Assembly (NCBI RefSeq): GCF_018860705.1
Contig: NZ_JAHKQA010000073.1
Location: 62,001-126,000 of the forward strand
Direction of reading: 5' to 3'
Length of the DNA: 64,000 bases
From: Citreicella sp. C3M06
GTDB lineage: Bacteria > Pseudomonadota > Alphaproteobacteria > Rhodobacterales > Rhodobacteraceae
Below, piece by piece: positions 1 to 9,289 of this stretch; position 1 is the stretch's first letter; the number at the start of each line of letters is the position of its first letter. Under the pieces are notes generated by a model. That model had not been told where the DNA came from. It saw nothing but the letters and a program-made list of their open reading frames with translations, and made no database searches. Position numbers and translations under genes: made by a program.

Positions 1-827
1 CAGGGTCGTGGGAGTTCAGCGCCGCACAGATAGCGCAGGACAGAGGCAAGGTGGCCTCGCAAAGCGAAGCCGTCAACGGAAACCATACGAATTGCAACAA
101 GATCCGGCGTCAGGGCGGACACGCCCGCCGTCTGCGGCAGCATTTCACGCAGGCGCTCGACGCAGCCCGAGGCTCCGGGGGCGGCGCGGAGCACCGTTGC
201 CATCGCCCCCGCACCATTGGCTGTCGCCGGCTGCGACAGGATCTGCGCCGCATCGCCATCCAGCCGCAGACGGTCGGCGAAAACCAGCCTGCCGCCGATG
301 CGCAGGTCGATCCGGTCGCGCAGGTGGATGTCGTGCAGCACCTCTCCCATGGCGCGGCGGCCAAAGATGAACGACTCGCAGGCGACAAGACGGGCATCTT
401 CGGCCATGTCGATGCTCAGCCGTCGGTTCAGCGCCGCGCCTTCGAACAGGATCGTTTCCTGCGGCAACCAGTCAAGCCGCGCGCCAGCATCAACCGTAAG
501 CTGTGTGGCAACGCGCCCCACCTGCCCCGGCACCGCCCGGTAGATGCGCTCGGCCGCCTGCGTGGTCATCACCAGATGCGCGCCTGCCTGCGCATGGGCG
601 GCGACATCAAAGGCATCGCCCCCCGTCACCCCGCCCGAACTGTTGAGATAGACCGCCTGCAACTCATCTTTCCCGCGCGGGAACAGCAGCTTGGCGCTGC
701 CCGACATATGCAGATCGTCGATGGTGCTGCGGCCATTGCGCAGCTTCGCCGACAGGCGCGCCTTGCCGCGCGCGCGCTGCGGCCTTGCGCCGATGTCAGC
801 CAGATCGGTCGGGCTTTGCTGCGTCAC
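1..827 (-). CDS. ureD: Urease accessory protein UreD (UreH), 3' end just outside the window
   Basis: This is the UreD scaffold that, with UreF and UreG, helps load nickel into apo-urease in the cytoplasm. Translating the minus strand from a GTG at 827 gives 275 residues, close to full family length. The N-terminal part carries the family hallmark LLFPRG... followed by VYLNSSGGVTGGDAF. The last visible residues (VDGFALRGHLA... ELPRP) match the usual UreD C-terminus, so only a few codons are missing beyond base 1. The GTG start overlaps the TGA stop of the upstream DgoK-like gene (GTGA at 827-824), so translation is probably coupled. The structural genes ureABC would be expected to the left of the window. 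Confidence 0.93.
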   Translation of the reverse strand, partial: MTQQSPTDLADIGARPQRARGKARLSAKLRNGRSTIDDLHMSGSAKLLFPRGKDELQAVYLNSSGGVTGGDAFDVAAHAQAGAHLVMTTQAAERIYRAVPGQVGRVATQLTVDAGARLDWLPQETILFEGAALNRRLSIDMAEDARLVACESFIFGRRAMGEVLHDIHLRDRIDLRIGGRLVFADRLRLDGDAAQILSQPATANGAGAMATVLRAAPGASGCVERLREMLPQTAGVSALTPDLVAIRMVSVDGFALRGHLASVLRYLCGAELPRP

Positions 828-1612
828 GTCGCGGCCTCAAGCCCGGCATAGGCGCGTTTGAGCCCCTCAAGCGCCATACGCGCGCCATCTGCCACCAGCA
901 CCGGCAGGCCCTGCGCCTCGAGCGCGATGCGATGCGCCGCGCTGTCCCCGATCAACGCCACGTTCTGCCCCAGCCACCACGGCTTTGCCGCCGACAGCTC
1001 GACCCCGATCAGCCAGCCCAGCGCTTCGGAGCGGGCCGCGCCGCCCTGCCCCGCCATGAGGCGCGCCCGCAGCCCCGCAAGATCGCCGGTCAGCGCCGCC
1101 GGGCGACCCATGGCGCGATCCACCGCCGCGCGCAGCGTTTCCGGATCAAGCGCGTCGTCCAACACGCCCAGCGCCTCGGGGGCCTGAAGCAGGCGCAGCA
1201 TCGTTCCGGTCAGAAAGCTGCGAAAACTCACGATTTCGCCCGCGCTGATCTGCACCCAGCGGGTCACCGCGCCGGGCAGGCAAAGCGCCCCGTCGAACCC
1301 GGGGTTGAGCGCGAGGAAACCCGCGATCCGCGTCGCCTCGAAGCCCATGTCGTCAAACGGCTGCGCCTGCCGCACGCCGGGCAGCAGATGAAACCGCCCG
1401 GAACGCAGCGGAGCGGGGATCGCGCAGGGCACTTGCGCCTCATGGCCGCGAGCACCAGACAGCAGCACCGGCAGATCCGGCAGCTCTGCCCCCAGTTCCG
1501 ACACAGGCTCTGGCGCGGCATCGTGGCGGGCCAGCACATCGGGGCCGCGCATTTGCCATGTCAGCATCCTGTCGGGGGTAATTTCGACAGCGATCCAGTC
1601 AGCTTGGGTCAT
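824..1612 (-). CDS. DgoK-like (2-dehydro-3-deoxygalactonokinase family) protein, degenerate N-terminus
   Basis: The protein has 262 residues, against about 300 for the family. The middle part resembles 2-keto-3-deoxygalactonate kinases (HLLPGVRQ, IAGFLALNPGFDGALCLPG, WVQISAGEIVSFRSFLTG), and the end (QNVALIGDS... AHRIALEAQGLPV) fits the second actin-like lobe. The first strand of ASKHA kinases normally reads D-W-G-T-S/N and binds phosphate. Here it reads VEITPDR, so the phosphate-1 motif is lost and kinase activity is doubtful. The ATG at 1612 has an AGGAA ribosome site upstream. The stop overlaps the ureD start, and a TSUP permease lies upstream on the same strand. Fold membership is fairly secure. 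Function is not known, and an active kinase is unlikely from the sequence. Confidence 0.7.
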   Translation of the reverse strand: MTQADWIAVEITPDRMLTWQMRGPDVLARHDAAPEPVSELGAELPDLPVLLSGARGHEAQVPCAIPAPLRSGRFHLLPGVRQAQPFDDMGFEATRIAGFLALNPGFDGALCLPGAVTRWVQISAGEIVSFRSFLTGTMLRLLQAPEALGVLDDALDPETLRAAVDRAMGRPAALTGDLAGLRARLMAGQGGAARSEALGWLIGVELSAAKPWWLGQNVALIGDSAAHRIALEAQGLPVLVADGARMALEGLKRAYAGLEAAT

Positions 1613-1666
1613 CGGGGTTCCTTTCCGCCCTTCGAGGTAGCGATCCGCTACGGCCCCGGCAAGGGC

Positions 1667-2422
1667 CTAGAGCCACGCCGCGCCCACCTCGAACAGCAGC
1701 TTCAGGCACAACAGCCCCAGCGCCGAATAGATTAGCGTAAAGAACAACCGTTCGGGCAGCAGGCGGGTGAAGCGAAAGCCCGCCCATGCCCCAAGCAGCG
1801 CCACCGGCGCCAGCACCGCCACCTGTTTCAGACTATCCCACGTCAGTTGACCCGCCAGCACATAGGTCGGCGCCTTCATCCAGTTGATGCAGGCAAAGAC
1901 GATGGCCGTCGTGCCGGCAAAGGTCATTTTCGGCAGCTTCTGAGGCAGCATATAGGCCTGATAGGGCGGACCTCCGGCGTGGCTGATATAGCTGGTGAAG
2001 CCCGAAAGCGCGCCCCAGAAAAGACCGCGCAGAACGTCAGCATCGCGCGCGCGATAATCGCGTTTCAAACGTTTGCGCAATGCATCGGCGAGATAGCCAA
2101 GACCGATCAGCGCAACAACCAGCTTGGTCGCCTCGACCGGCACGCGGCTGACCAGCACAAAGGCGATCAACACGCCGATCGCGCCGGCGGGCACCAGAAT
2201 GCGGATGTTGCGCAGCGAATATTGCCCGCGAAACAGCCAGATCGCATAGGCATCGGCAAGAATGTACATCGGCAGCAGCAGTCCCGCTGCCATGCCCGGT
2301 GGGATGAAGATCGACAGGATCGGCACGCCAAGCATGGCAACCATCGGAATGCCGCCCTTGGACATGCCGATAAAGAAAGTGGCCGCCGCCGCCGCGATCC
2401 AGAATCCTGCCGTTTGTTCCAA
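1667..2422 (-). CDS. TSUP family (TauE/SafE) membrane permease
   Basis: A 251-residue inner-membrane protein with about seven to eight hydrophobic segments, matching the TauE/SafE sulfite/organosulfonate exporter family. The N-terminal helix ends in the typical FFIGMSKGGIP motif, and a second conserved loop, GFTSYISHAGGPP, sits near the middle, as expected for the internal repeat of TSUP proteins. The frame opens with a TTG at 2422, preceded by GGGGAT. An ATG at 2429 is out of frame, so TTG is my choice of start. It lies 54 bases upstream of the DgoK-like gene on the same strand and is probably in one operon with it and ureD. The substrate cannot be read from the sequence. Family members move sulfite, sulfoacetate and other small anions. 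Confidence 0.85.
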   Translation of the reverse strand: MEQTAGFWIAAAAATFFIGMSKGGIPMVAMLGVPILSIFIPPGMAAGLLLPMYILADAYAIWLFRGQYSLRNIRILVPAGAIGVLIAFVLVSRVPVEATKLVVALIGLGYLADALRKRLKRDYRARDADVLRGLFWGALSGFTSYISHAGGPPYQAYMLPQKLPKMTFAGTTAIVFACINWMKAPTYVLAGQLTWDSLKQVAVLAPVALLGAWAGFRFTRLLPERLFFTLIYSALGLLCLKLLFEVGAAWL

Positions 2423-2489
2423 GCGCCATCCCCTGCCCGTGCCGCGACGGGTCTGGCACGGGGGCGCAGAAGGGGAAAGGGCAAAGCGG

Positions 2490-3479
2490 TCAGGCGGCTT
2501 TCGCGGCGTGCGCCTTGAGCAGCGGGTTGGTCAGTTCGACATCATCCTGAAGCGCGCGGCGCGGCGTCACCCCCGCCGCCGTCAGCTCGTCATGATAGAT
2601 GCGCACCGCTTCGAACGAGCTTGCGCCATCGTGCACCACCCGTCGCATCGCGGTCAGCATCAGCACCGGATCGTCGCAATCAGCGCTGCTGCGGCTGAGC
2701 CCGCACAGCCGCGCACCATGCTTTTCCGCCTGCACCAGCCGTTCGAGACAGTCGCGGGTCGTGCCTTCGGTGCAACTGGTGATGCCGACCACGAGCCGCG
2801 AGGGATCCCAAGACGCCAGTTCCTCCATCGCGGCGGGGCCGTGATATTCGGTTTCCACAAACATCGGCCGTTCGCGCCGCGCGATGCCCGCCAGCATCCG
2901 TGCCAGCATGTCGTTGCGATAGCCCTCGGGCTTGGCTTCGCCGGTTTCCACGGCGACGCAGGGGTCGCTCACCTGAAGGAAATGCCGGATGCCGACCCGC
3001 CCCGCGATATCGCGAAATTCCGTATAGGCGGCCAGCGTCGCGTGATCGCGCGCCGGATCGTTGTAAAAGGTCATCCCGTATAGCCCGAGGCTGGCCACCG
3101 GCTTGACGGCATCAAGACGCGACGAGCGAAACGGCAGCCCCTGCGCGGTGACATAAGCCCCACCACGCACGCGCCAGCTTTCGGTCGGATCGTTCAGCCG
3201 CACCGCCGGCGTCGCGTTCGAACGCAGGTAGGCGCCATCGTCGGCCAGCGCCTCGGCGGTCGACAGCGAGGTGAGGACAATGTCGGCCAGATCCGATTCG
3301 ATCACCCGCCTGACATCCGATCGATAGGACGACAGCGACCGGCCTTGCCCCATCGCATCCAGCCCGCTGGCGGAACAGCCGCGCAGCAGATCGGCATCCT
3401 TGGCGAAGGTGATGATGAAATCGCGCGGGCCATAGTTTCCCGCGGCGATCTTCGCCAGCTTTTCATCTATCCGTCTCAT
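2490..3479 (-). CDS. Unrecognised cytoplasmic protein, possible TIM-barrel fold
   Basis: A 329-residue soluble protein with no signal peptide or membrane segment. I do not recognise the family. The alternation of short hydrophobic strands (DIVLTSL, ASLGLYGMTFYND, RHFLQVSD, PMFVETEYHGP, RLVVGITSCTEG, ARLCGLSRSS) with amphipathic helices looks like a beta/alpha barrel such as a class I aldolase, but I see no diagnostic catalytic motif. Cysteine and serine clusters in the C-terminal third (ITSCTEG, SRSSADCDDP) may be ligands. I chose the ATG at 3479 because GGAAGGCGAGG lies just upstream; an upstream ATG at 3506 lacks this. It could belong to the TSUP/DgoK-like operon or be divergently controlled with the aldehyde dehydrogenase. 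Confidence 0.6.
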   Translation of the reverse strand: MRRIDEKLAKIAAGNYGPRDFIITFAKDADLLRGCSASGLDAMGQGRSLSSYRSDVRRVIESDLADIVLTSLSTAEALADDGAYLRSNATPAVRLNDPTESWRVRGGAYVTAQGLPFRSSRLDAVKPVASLGLYGMTFYNDPARDHATLAAYTEFRDIAGRVGIRHFLQVSDPCVAVETGEAKPEGYRNDMLARMLAGIARRERPMFVETEYHGPAAMEELASWDPSRLVVGITSCTEGTTRDCLERLVQAEKHGARLCGLSRSSADCDDPVLMLTAMRRVVHDGASSFEAVRIYHDELTAAGVTPRRALQDDVELTNPLLKAHAAKAA

Positions 3480-3554
3480 GCGCCCTCGCCTTCCCCGGTG
3501 TGACACGCCGGTGGGGCAGTCTAGTCCCGCACAGATTGAACATTCGTAAAGACC

Positions 3555-3572
3555 TGTCTCAGGGATGAGACA
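3555..3572. promoter_or_regulatory. Perfect inverted repeat TGTCTCA-N4-TGAGACA, probable operator
   Basis: A perfect 7-bp inverted repeat with a 4-base spacer lies between the divergent unknown gene (start 3479) and the aldehyde dehydrogenase (start 3679). It is about 107 bp upstream of the latter. Such spaced palindromes are the usual targets of sigma-54 enhancer-binding regulators of the AcoR type that control acetoin/ethanol genes. I found no convincing -24/-12 sigma-54 promoter between it and the gene, so the regulator class is a guess. Confidence 0.6.
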
Positions 3573-3678
3573 CTTCGCCCCCGGCGCGGCGGGCGCGCCG
3601 ATGACACGGCCCCCGACGGCAGCCCATGCTCAGCGCAGAGCCGGGTGGAGGACCCGGCATTCTTCAGGAGGACACGCA

Positions 3679-5199
<1,521 letters not shown>

Positions 5200-5210
5200 A
5201 GGCTCCTCCT

Positions 5211-5247
5211 GTCCGGGGCGGGTTTGCGCAAGCGCCGTGCCCCGGAC
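5211..5247 (+). terminator. Stem-loop after the aldehyde dehydrogenase
   Basis: GTCCGGGGC (5211-5219) pairs perfectly with GCCCCGGAC (5239-5247), and the loop itself contains the palindrome TTGCGCAA. It begins 11 bases after the stop codon. There is no T run, so it may act as a 3'-end stabiliser or a weak terminator. The remaining 200 bases up to 5447 hold no gene I can support. A perfect 12-bp palindrome GACCGCGCGGTC at 5419-5430 precedes the next gene. Confidence 0.5.
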
Positions 5248-5447
5248 ACGCAAGATCGCTGCGCTGGTTGGCGCGGCGATCCAGCGCGGTGGCTTGTGTG
5301 CCTTCCCCCACGAGGCCACCGCGCCCTTTCCCTACGCCTGTCTGCAACAGCCGCTCAGGCCGCATCCACCTCGCACAGAGGCGGGCCGGATATCCCCGCG
5401 ACTTTGGTCGAATCGGCAGACCGCGCGGTCTTGGATACCAATGCGCC

Positions 5448-7529
5448 ATGCGCCTGCTTCTTGCCCTTCTGCTTGGCCTTGCCGCCCTGTCCGCCCGCGC
5501 CGATCCGATGGATCGCGCCGCGATGGAACGCTTTGTCTATGCCCCCTACGGGCTGGGCGAACCCGTCAATGACAAGGGCGTGTGGGAGCTGCTCAACTCC
5601 GGCGGAGGCCTTGCGGGCTATGCGTTTGAAACCGCGCTGATGGCCCCGCTGCCGGGCTTTTCCGGCGCGCCGATCAACGTCTTCGTCATGCTTGATCTCG
5701 AAGGGGCAATCCGCGACGTCAAGCTGATCGCCCATAACGAGCCGATCTTTGTCTCGGGGCTGGGCGAGGCGCCGTTTCGTGGCTTTCTCGAACAATACGC
5801 CGGGCGTTCGATTTCCGAAACCATGGTGGTTGGCAGTGCCTATGGCAGCGCCGCCGACGGCTCTGGCCTTGTCTATCTGGACGGGGTGACCAAGGCGACG
5901 GCCAGCGTGCGCATCGCGCATGAAAGCATCATGGCCGCCGCCCGCGAGGTGGCGCGCGAAAAGCTGGCGGGGGTGTCTTCGGGCCCGCCCGCCCGGCCCG
6001 ACCCTGATTACGACGAGCCGCTGGACTGGGACGCGCTGGTGGACCAAGGCATCGCCACCCATCACCTCACCAGCAACGCTGCGGTCGACGCGCTGTTCGC
6101 CGGCACGATCTGGGCCGATGACGACCCGGCGGCGGGCGAGGCCCCCGATGCGCCCTATCTTGACCTCTGGGTGATCGACATCGGCCCGCCCAGCATCGCG
6201 CGCGCGGTGCTCTCGCCCGATACGCTGGGCGAATTGCAGCGGTTCCTTGATATCTCGCCCGACGAGGAGCCCCTGCTGCTGATCGAAAGCGGGCGGCACG
6301 GGCTGGTGTCGGAGGATTTCGTGCGCAACACCGCCCCCGACCGGCTGGCCGCCGAACAGGACGGGCTGCCGATCGCGCTGCGCGACGCCGATCTGCTGGT
6401 CGAACTGGCGGCCGGGCTGCCGGACGCCCTGCAGGATGGCACCGCGATGATCCTGCGCACCGACCGGCGGCTGGGCTTTGACCCATCGCGCGAATGGACG
6501 CTGAAGGTCGAGGCGGTGCGCGCCCATGGCATGTTCCAGCCCGCAATCGGACGGCAGGAAATCCTTGTCTCTGCGCAGACGCCCGAACGGTTCTTTCTCA
6601 AGCCGCAGGTGGTGCAGACCCTGCCGCCGTGGCGCGAGGCGATCCGAGGCCGGCAGACCGATCTGCTGCTGCTGTGCGGCTTCCTTGTCGTGCTGCTGAT
6701 TGCCGTCGGCCCGCTGCAAAAGCATATCGCGCGGCGCCCGGCGCTGACGCCGCTGCGGCTGGGGCTGCTGACGGTGATGACCGGCTTCGTCGGGTTCTGG
6801 GGTCAGGGGCAATTGTCGATCGTGACGCCTTTGGGCGTGCTGCGCACGGCGCTTGAGGGCGGCAGCTTTGCCTTCCTGCTCTATGATCCGTTCTCGTTGC
6901 TGGTGTGGATCGCGGCGGGAGCCGGGTTCGTGCTGTGGGGGCGCGGGTTCTTTTGCGGCTGGCTCTGCCCGTTCGGCGCGTTGCAGGAATTCGCGGCGCA
7001 TCTCGGGCGGCGGCTGCGCCTGCCGCAGATCGAGCCAACGCCGCGCTGGGATCGCCGGTTGAAAGGGCTCAAATACGTGGTGCTGGCGGGCATGGTGGCG
7101 ACGGTGTTCCTTGCGCCCGGCAAGATCGACACCGTGGCCGAGATCGAGCCGTTCAAGACCGCGATCACCACCTATTTCCAGCGCGCATGGCCCTATGTGC
7201 TCTGGGCGGCGGGGCTGCTGGCGCTGTCGATGGTGCTGTTCAAGGGGTTTTGCCGCTACCTCTGCCCGCTGGGCGCGCTCATGGCCATCGGCGGGCTGCT
7301 GCGCAGGCGCGACTGGATCGCGCGGCGCAAAGGGTGCGGCGCGCCCTGCCAATTGTGCCGCGTGCGCTGCCGCTACGGGGCGATCGAGAAGTCCGGCAAG
7401 ATCGCCTATTCCGAATGCTTCCAGTGCCTTGACTGCGTTCAGATCTACGCCGACCCCAAACAATGCGTGCCCCTCGTGCTCACCGCCCGCAAGGGCCGGC
7501 CCGTTGCGCCGCTGGAGCCTGCCGAATGA
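5448..7529 (+). CDS. NosR/NirI-family membrane protein with FMN-binding and polyferredoxin domains
   Basis: A 693-residue electron-transfer membrane protein. Residues 1-18 form a Sec signal peptide (MRLLLALLLG...). About 60-175 is a periplasmic FMN-binding domain with the probable flavinylation site D-G-V-T-K-A-T-A-S (Thr151); the usual pattern is S/T-G-A-S/T-x-S/T, so the glycine is a lysine here. Transmembrane helices follow from about 404. Two half-motifs, CGWLCPFGALQE (503-514) and CRYLCPLGALM (602-612), are typical of NosR. A C-terminal ferredoxin has cysteines at 630, 634, 637, 641 and 657, 660, 663, 673. NosR proteins feed electrons to nitrous oxide reductase, but no nosZ, nosD, nosF, nosY or nosL is near. 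The neighbours instead belong to PQQ-dependent alcohol oxidation. There is no clear ribosome site, but the signal peptide fixes the start. The stop overlaps the next gene (ATGA). Confidence 0.85.
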   Translation: MRLLLALLLGLAALSARADPMDRAAMERFVYAPYGLGEPVNDKGVWELLNSGGGLAGYAFETALMAPLPGFSGAPINVFVMLDLEGAIRDVKLIAHNEPIFVSGLGEAPFRGFLEQYAGRSISETMVVGSAYGSAADGSGLVYLDGVTKATASVRIAHESIMAAAREVAREKLAGVSSGPPARPDPDYDEPLDWDALVDQGIATHHLTSNAAVDALFAGTIWADDDPAAGEAPDAPYLDLWVIDIGPPSIARAVLSPDTLGELQRFLDISPDEEPLLLIESGRHGLVSEDFVRNTAPDRLAAEQDGLPIALRDADLLVELAAGLPDALQDGTAMILRTDRRLGFDPSREWTLKVEAVRAHGMFQPAIGRQEILVSAQTPERFFLKPQVVQTLPPWREAIRGRQTDLLLLCGFLVVLLIAVGPLQKHIARRPALTPLRLGLLTVMTGFVGFWGQGQLSIVTPLGVLRTALEGGSFAFLLYDPFSLLVWIAAGAGFVLWGRGFFCGWLCPFGALQEFAAHLGRRLRLPQIEPTPRWDRRLKGLKYVVLAGMVATVFLAPGKIDTVAEIEPFKTAITTYFQRAWPYVLWAAGLLALSMVLFKGFCRYLCPLGALMAIGGLLRRRDWIARRKGCGAPCQLCRVRCRYGAIEKSGKIAYSECFQCLDCVQIYADPKQCVPLVLTARKGRPVAPLEPAE

Positions 7530-8395
7530 TGCTGTCCCGTCGCCGCTTCCTGAGCATTTCCGCCGCCGCGCTGAGCATGGGGGCAAGCGCTGCGCCCGCC
7601 CGCTGGAGCGGCCTCGCGCTGGGGGCCGAGGCGCAGATCACCCTGCACGGCCCCGGCGCCACCGAGGCCCTGCCCCGCGCCATCGCCCGCCTGCGCGAGA
7701 TCGAGGCGGCGTTCAGCCTGTATGACCCCGACTCCGAAGTGTCGCGGCTCAACCGCGCGGGCAGACTGGTGCCCTCGCAGGATTTCGCCGCGCTGATGGC
7801 GCTGGCGGATCGGGTGCATCGGGCGACCCAAGGGCAGTTCGACCCCACGGTTCAGCCGCTCTGGCAGGCGCTGGCGCGGGGCCAAGATACCGGCGACGCG
7901 CGCCAGTTGATCGGCTGGGAAAAGGTCCAGCGCGCGCCACAGGTGGTGCTGGGCAAGGGTCAGGCGCTGACCTTCAACGGCATCGCGCAGGGCTATGCCA
8001 CCGACGCGGTGGCCGATCTGCTGGAAACCCGGGGGTTCGGGCGCGCATTGGTCAATATCGGGGAATTCCGGGCGCTTGGCGGGCCGTGGCGGCTGGGTCT
8101 GGCGGACCCCGGTCAGGGTCTGCTGGGCTCGCGCACGCTGACCGGCGGCGCGGTGGCCAGTTCCAGCCCGTCGGCGCTGATGCTGGGGGCTCAGGCGCAT
8201 ATTCTCAGCCCGCAGGGCGGCGCGGCCCTCTGGTCGACGGTCTCGGTGGAATGCCCCAGCGCTGCGCTGGCCGATGCGCTGTCGACCGGGTTTTGCCTGA
8301 TGGACGAAGCGGCGATCCGCGCTGCGATCCGCCACATTCCGGCCCGGGTCACGCTGGTGGATGCGGGCGGCAACCTGCGCCGCCTGCCCGCCTGA
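7526..8395 (+). CDS. nosX: FAD:protein FMN transferase, ApbE/NosX family
   Basis: A 289-residue periplasmic flavinyltransferase that attaches FMN to a threonine of its partner, here presumably the NosR-like protein encoded directly upstream. The N-terminus has a twin-arginine signal, SRRRFLS, followed by a hydrophobic stretch, as in NosX proteins. Family motifs seen are FDPTVQPLW (normally DPTV.PL), the FAD/Mg-binding segment KGQALTFNGIAQGYATD, and LVNIGEFRALGG (usually NIGG). The ATG at 7526 overlaps the NosR-like stop codon and a second ATG follows at once, so translation is coupled. The gene ends three bases before the convergent binding-protein gene. I use the symbol nosX by family, but whether it serves nitrous oxide reduction is in doubt. 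Confidence 0.88.
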   Translation: MMLSRRRFLSISAAALSMGASAAPARWSGLALGAEAQITLHGPGATEALPRAIARLREIEAAFSLYDPDSEVSRLNRAGRLVPSQDFAALMALADRVHRATQGQFDPTVQPLWQALARGQDTGDARQLIGWEKVQRAPQVVLGKGQALTFNGIAQGYATDAVADLLETRGFGRALVNIGEFRALGGPWRLGLADPGQGLLGSRTLTGGAVASSSPSALMLGAQAHILSPQGGAALWSTVSVECPSAALADALSTGFCLMDEAAIRAAIRHIPARVTLVDAGGNLRRLPA

Positions 8396-8398
8396 CCC

Positions 8399-9289
8399 CT
8401 AGCGTTCCGGCGCCAGATGCGTCAGCCCGTATCGGGCAAAGATCGCCGCGATGCTGCCGTCGTCCAGCCCGGCGCGGATGGCATCGTCGACCGCATAGCC
8501 CAGCGCCCGGTAGCGCGTGTGAACCGCCACCCCCACCGTCCAGTGGCTGACGGCAAAGCCCGCCAGTGGCGGCTGGTGGATCGCGGCGCCCGCGCCCAGC
8601 CCGTATTCCAGCTGCGCCAGCGGGCCCATTGCGGCCATGGTCTCGCCCGCGCTCAGCGCCTGCATCGCCGCACCATAGGACGGATAGCGCCGCACCCCCT
8701 GCGCCAGTTGCCCGCCCGCAAAGGAGGTGAGGTAGAAATCGGCGATGGAATCGTTTTCGACCGCAACCGTGTCAAAGCGAAAATAGGCCGGAACCGGGGG
8801 GTCTTCGGGGTAGGCGTCCTTGCGATAGGCGATGGCCACCCGCTCGGCGGCGTATTGCCCGGTGAACACCACCTGATCGACGCGGCAGGCGTATTCGCTG
8901 TCATAGGGCACATGCATCATCAGGTTTGACACCGCCCCGCCCACCACCGGCCCCTGCCAGATGGTGTTGCGCAGATCGCCGTCGAGATTTTCGGCGGCGG
9001 GCACCAGATGGAACCGCGCCTCGACCCCCAGCCCCTTGGCGATCAGCCGACCGATGTCGATATCGACCCCGGCAGGCTTGCCGCCCTGCTGAAAGGACCA
9101 AGGCGCAAAGTCTTCGTAAGCGGCGATGTCGATGTAGCCACGCTCGATGATCTCGTCGAGATCCTTGCCCACGATATCGCGGCTGGCGTTCTGCGGCTTG
9201 GCCTGCGGAACCCAGTCTTCACAACGCGCGAAAGCCGGGCCTGCAACGGCAAGCCCGGCCAGCGCGGCAAGCAACAGGCGGCGTTTCAT
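8399..9289 (-). CDS. Quinoprotein dehydrogenase-associated periplasmic solute-binding protein (MxaJ/XoxJ-like)
   Basis: A 296-residue secreted protein of the type-3 solute-binding fold. A signal peptide (KRRLLLAALAGLAVAGPAFA) is followed by a Cys near the mature N-terminus (RCEDW) and the typical opening lobe (DIAAYEDFAPWSF, GVDIDIGRLIAKGLG). Proteins of this kind are encoded beside PQQ alcohol dehydrogenases (MxaJ, XoxJ and the putative ABC-type PQQ-associated subgroup) and are thought to help enzyme maturation or activity. The ATG at 9289 overlaps the stop of the upstream cytochrome gene (TGATG); the codon before it is a TTG, which I do not use. It forms a two-gene minus-strand operon with the PedF-like cytochrome. 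Exact substrate or role is unknown. Confidence 0.8.
   Translation of the reverse strand: MKRRLLLAALAGLAVAGPAFARCEDWVPQAKPQNASRDIVGKDLDEIIERGYIDIAAYEDFAPWSFQQGGKPAGVDIDIGRLIAKGLGVEARFHLVPAAENLDGDLRNTIWQGPVVGGAVSNLMMHVPYDSEYACRVDQVVFTGQYAAERVAIAYRKDAYPEDPPVPAYFRFDTVAVENDSIADFYLTSFAGGQLAQGVRRYPSYGAAMQALSAGETMAAMGPLAQLEYGLGAGAAIHQPPLAGFAVSHWTVGVAVHTRYRALGYAVDDAIRAGLDDGSIAAIFARYGLTHLAPER

Noticed and set aside
5355-7586. 743-residue minus-strand frame opposite the NosR-like gene
   Set aside because: Same reason: antisense shadow without ribosome site or recognisable domain.
5448-8395. A functional N2O reductase (nos) cluster
   Set aside because: Only NosR-like and NosX-like genes are present. 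No nosZ, nosD, nosF, nosY or nosL lies on either side, so I do not call denitrification capacity.
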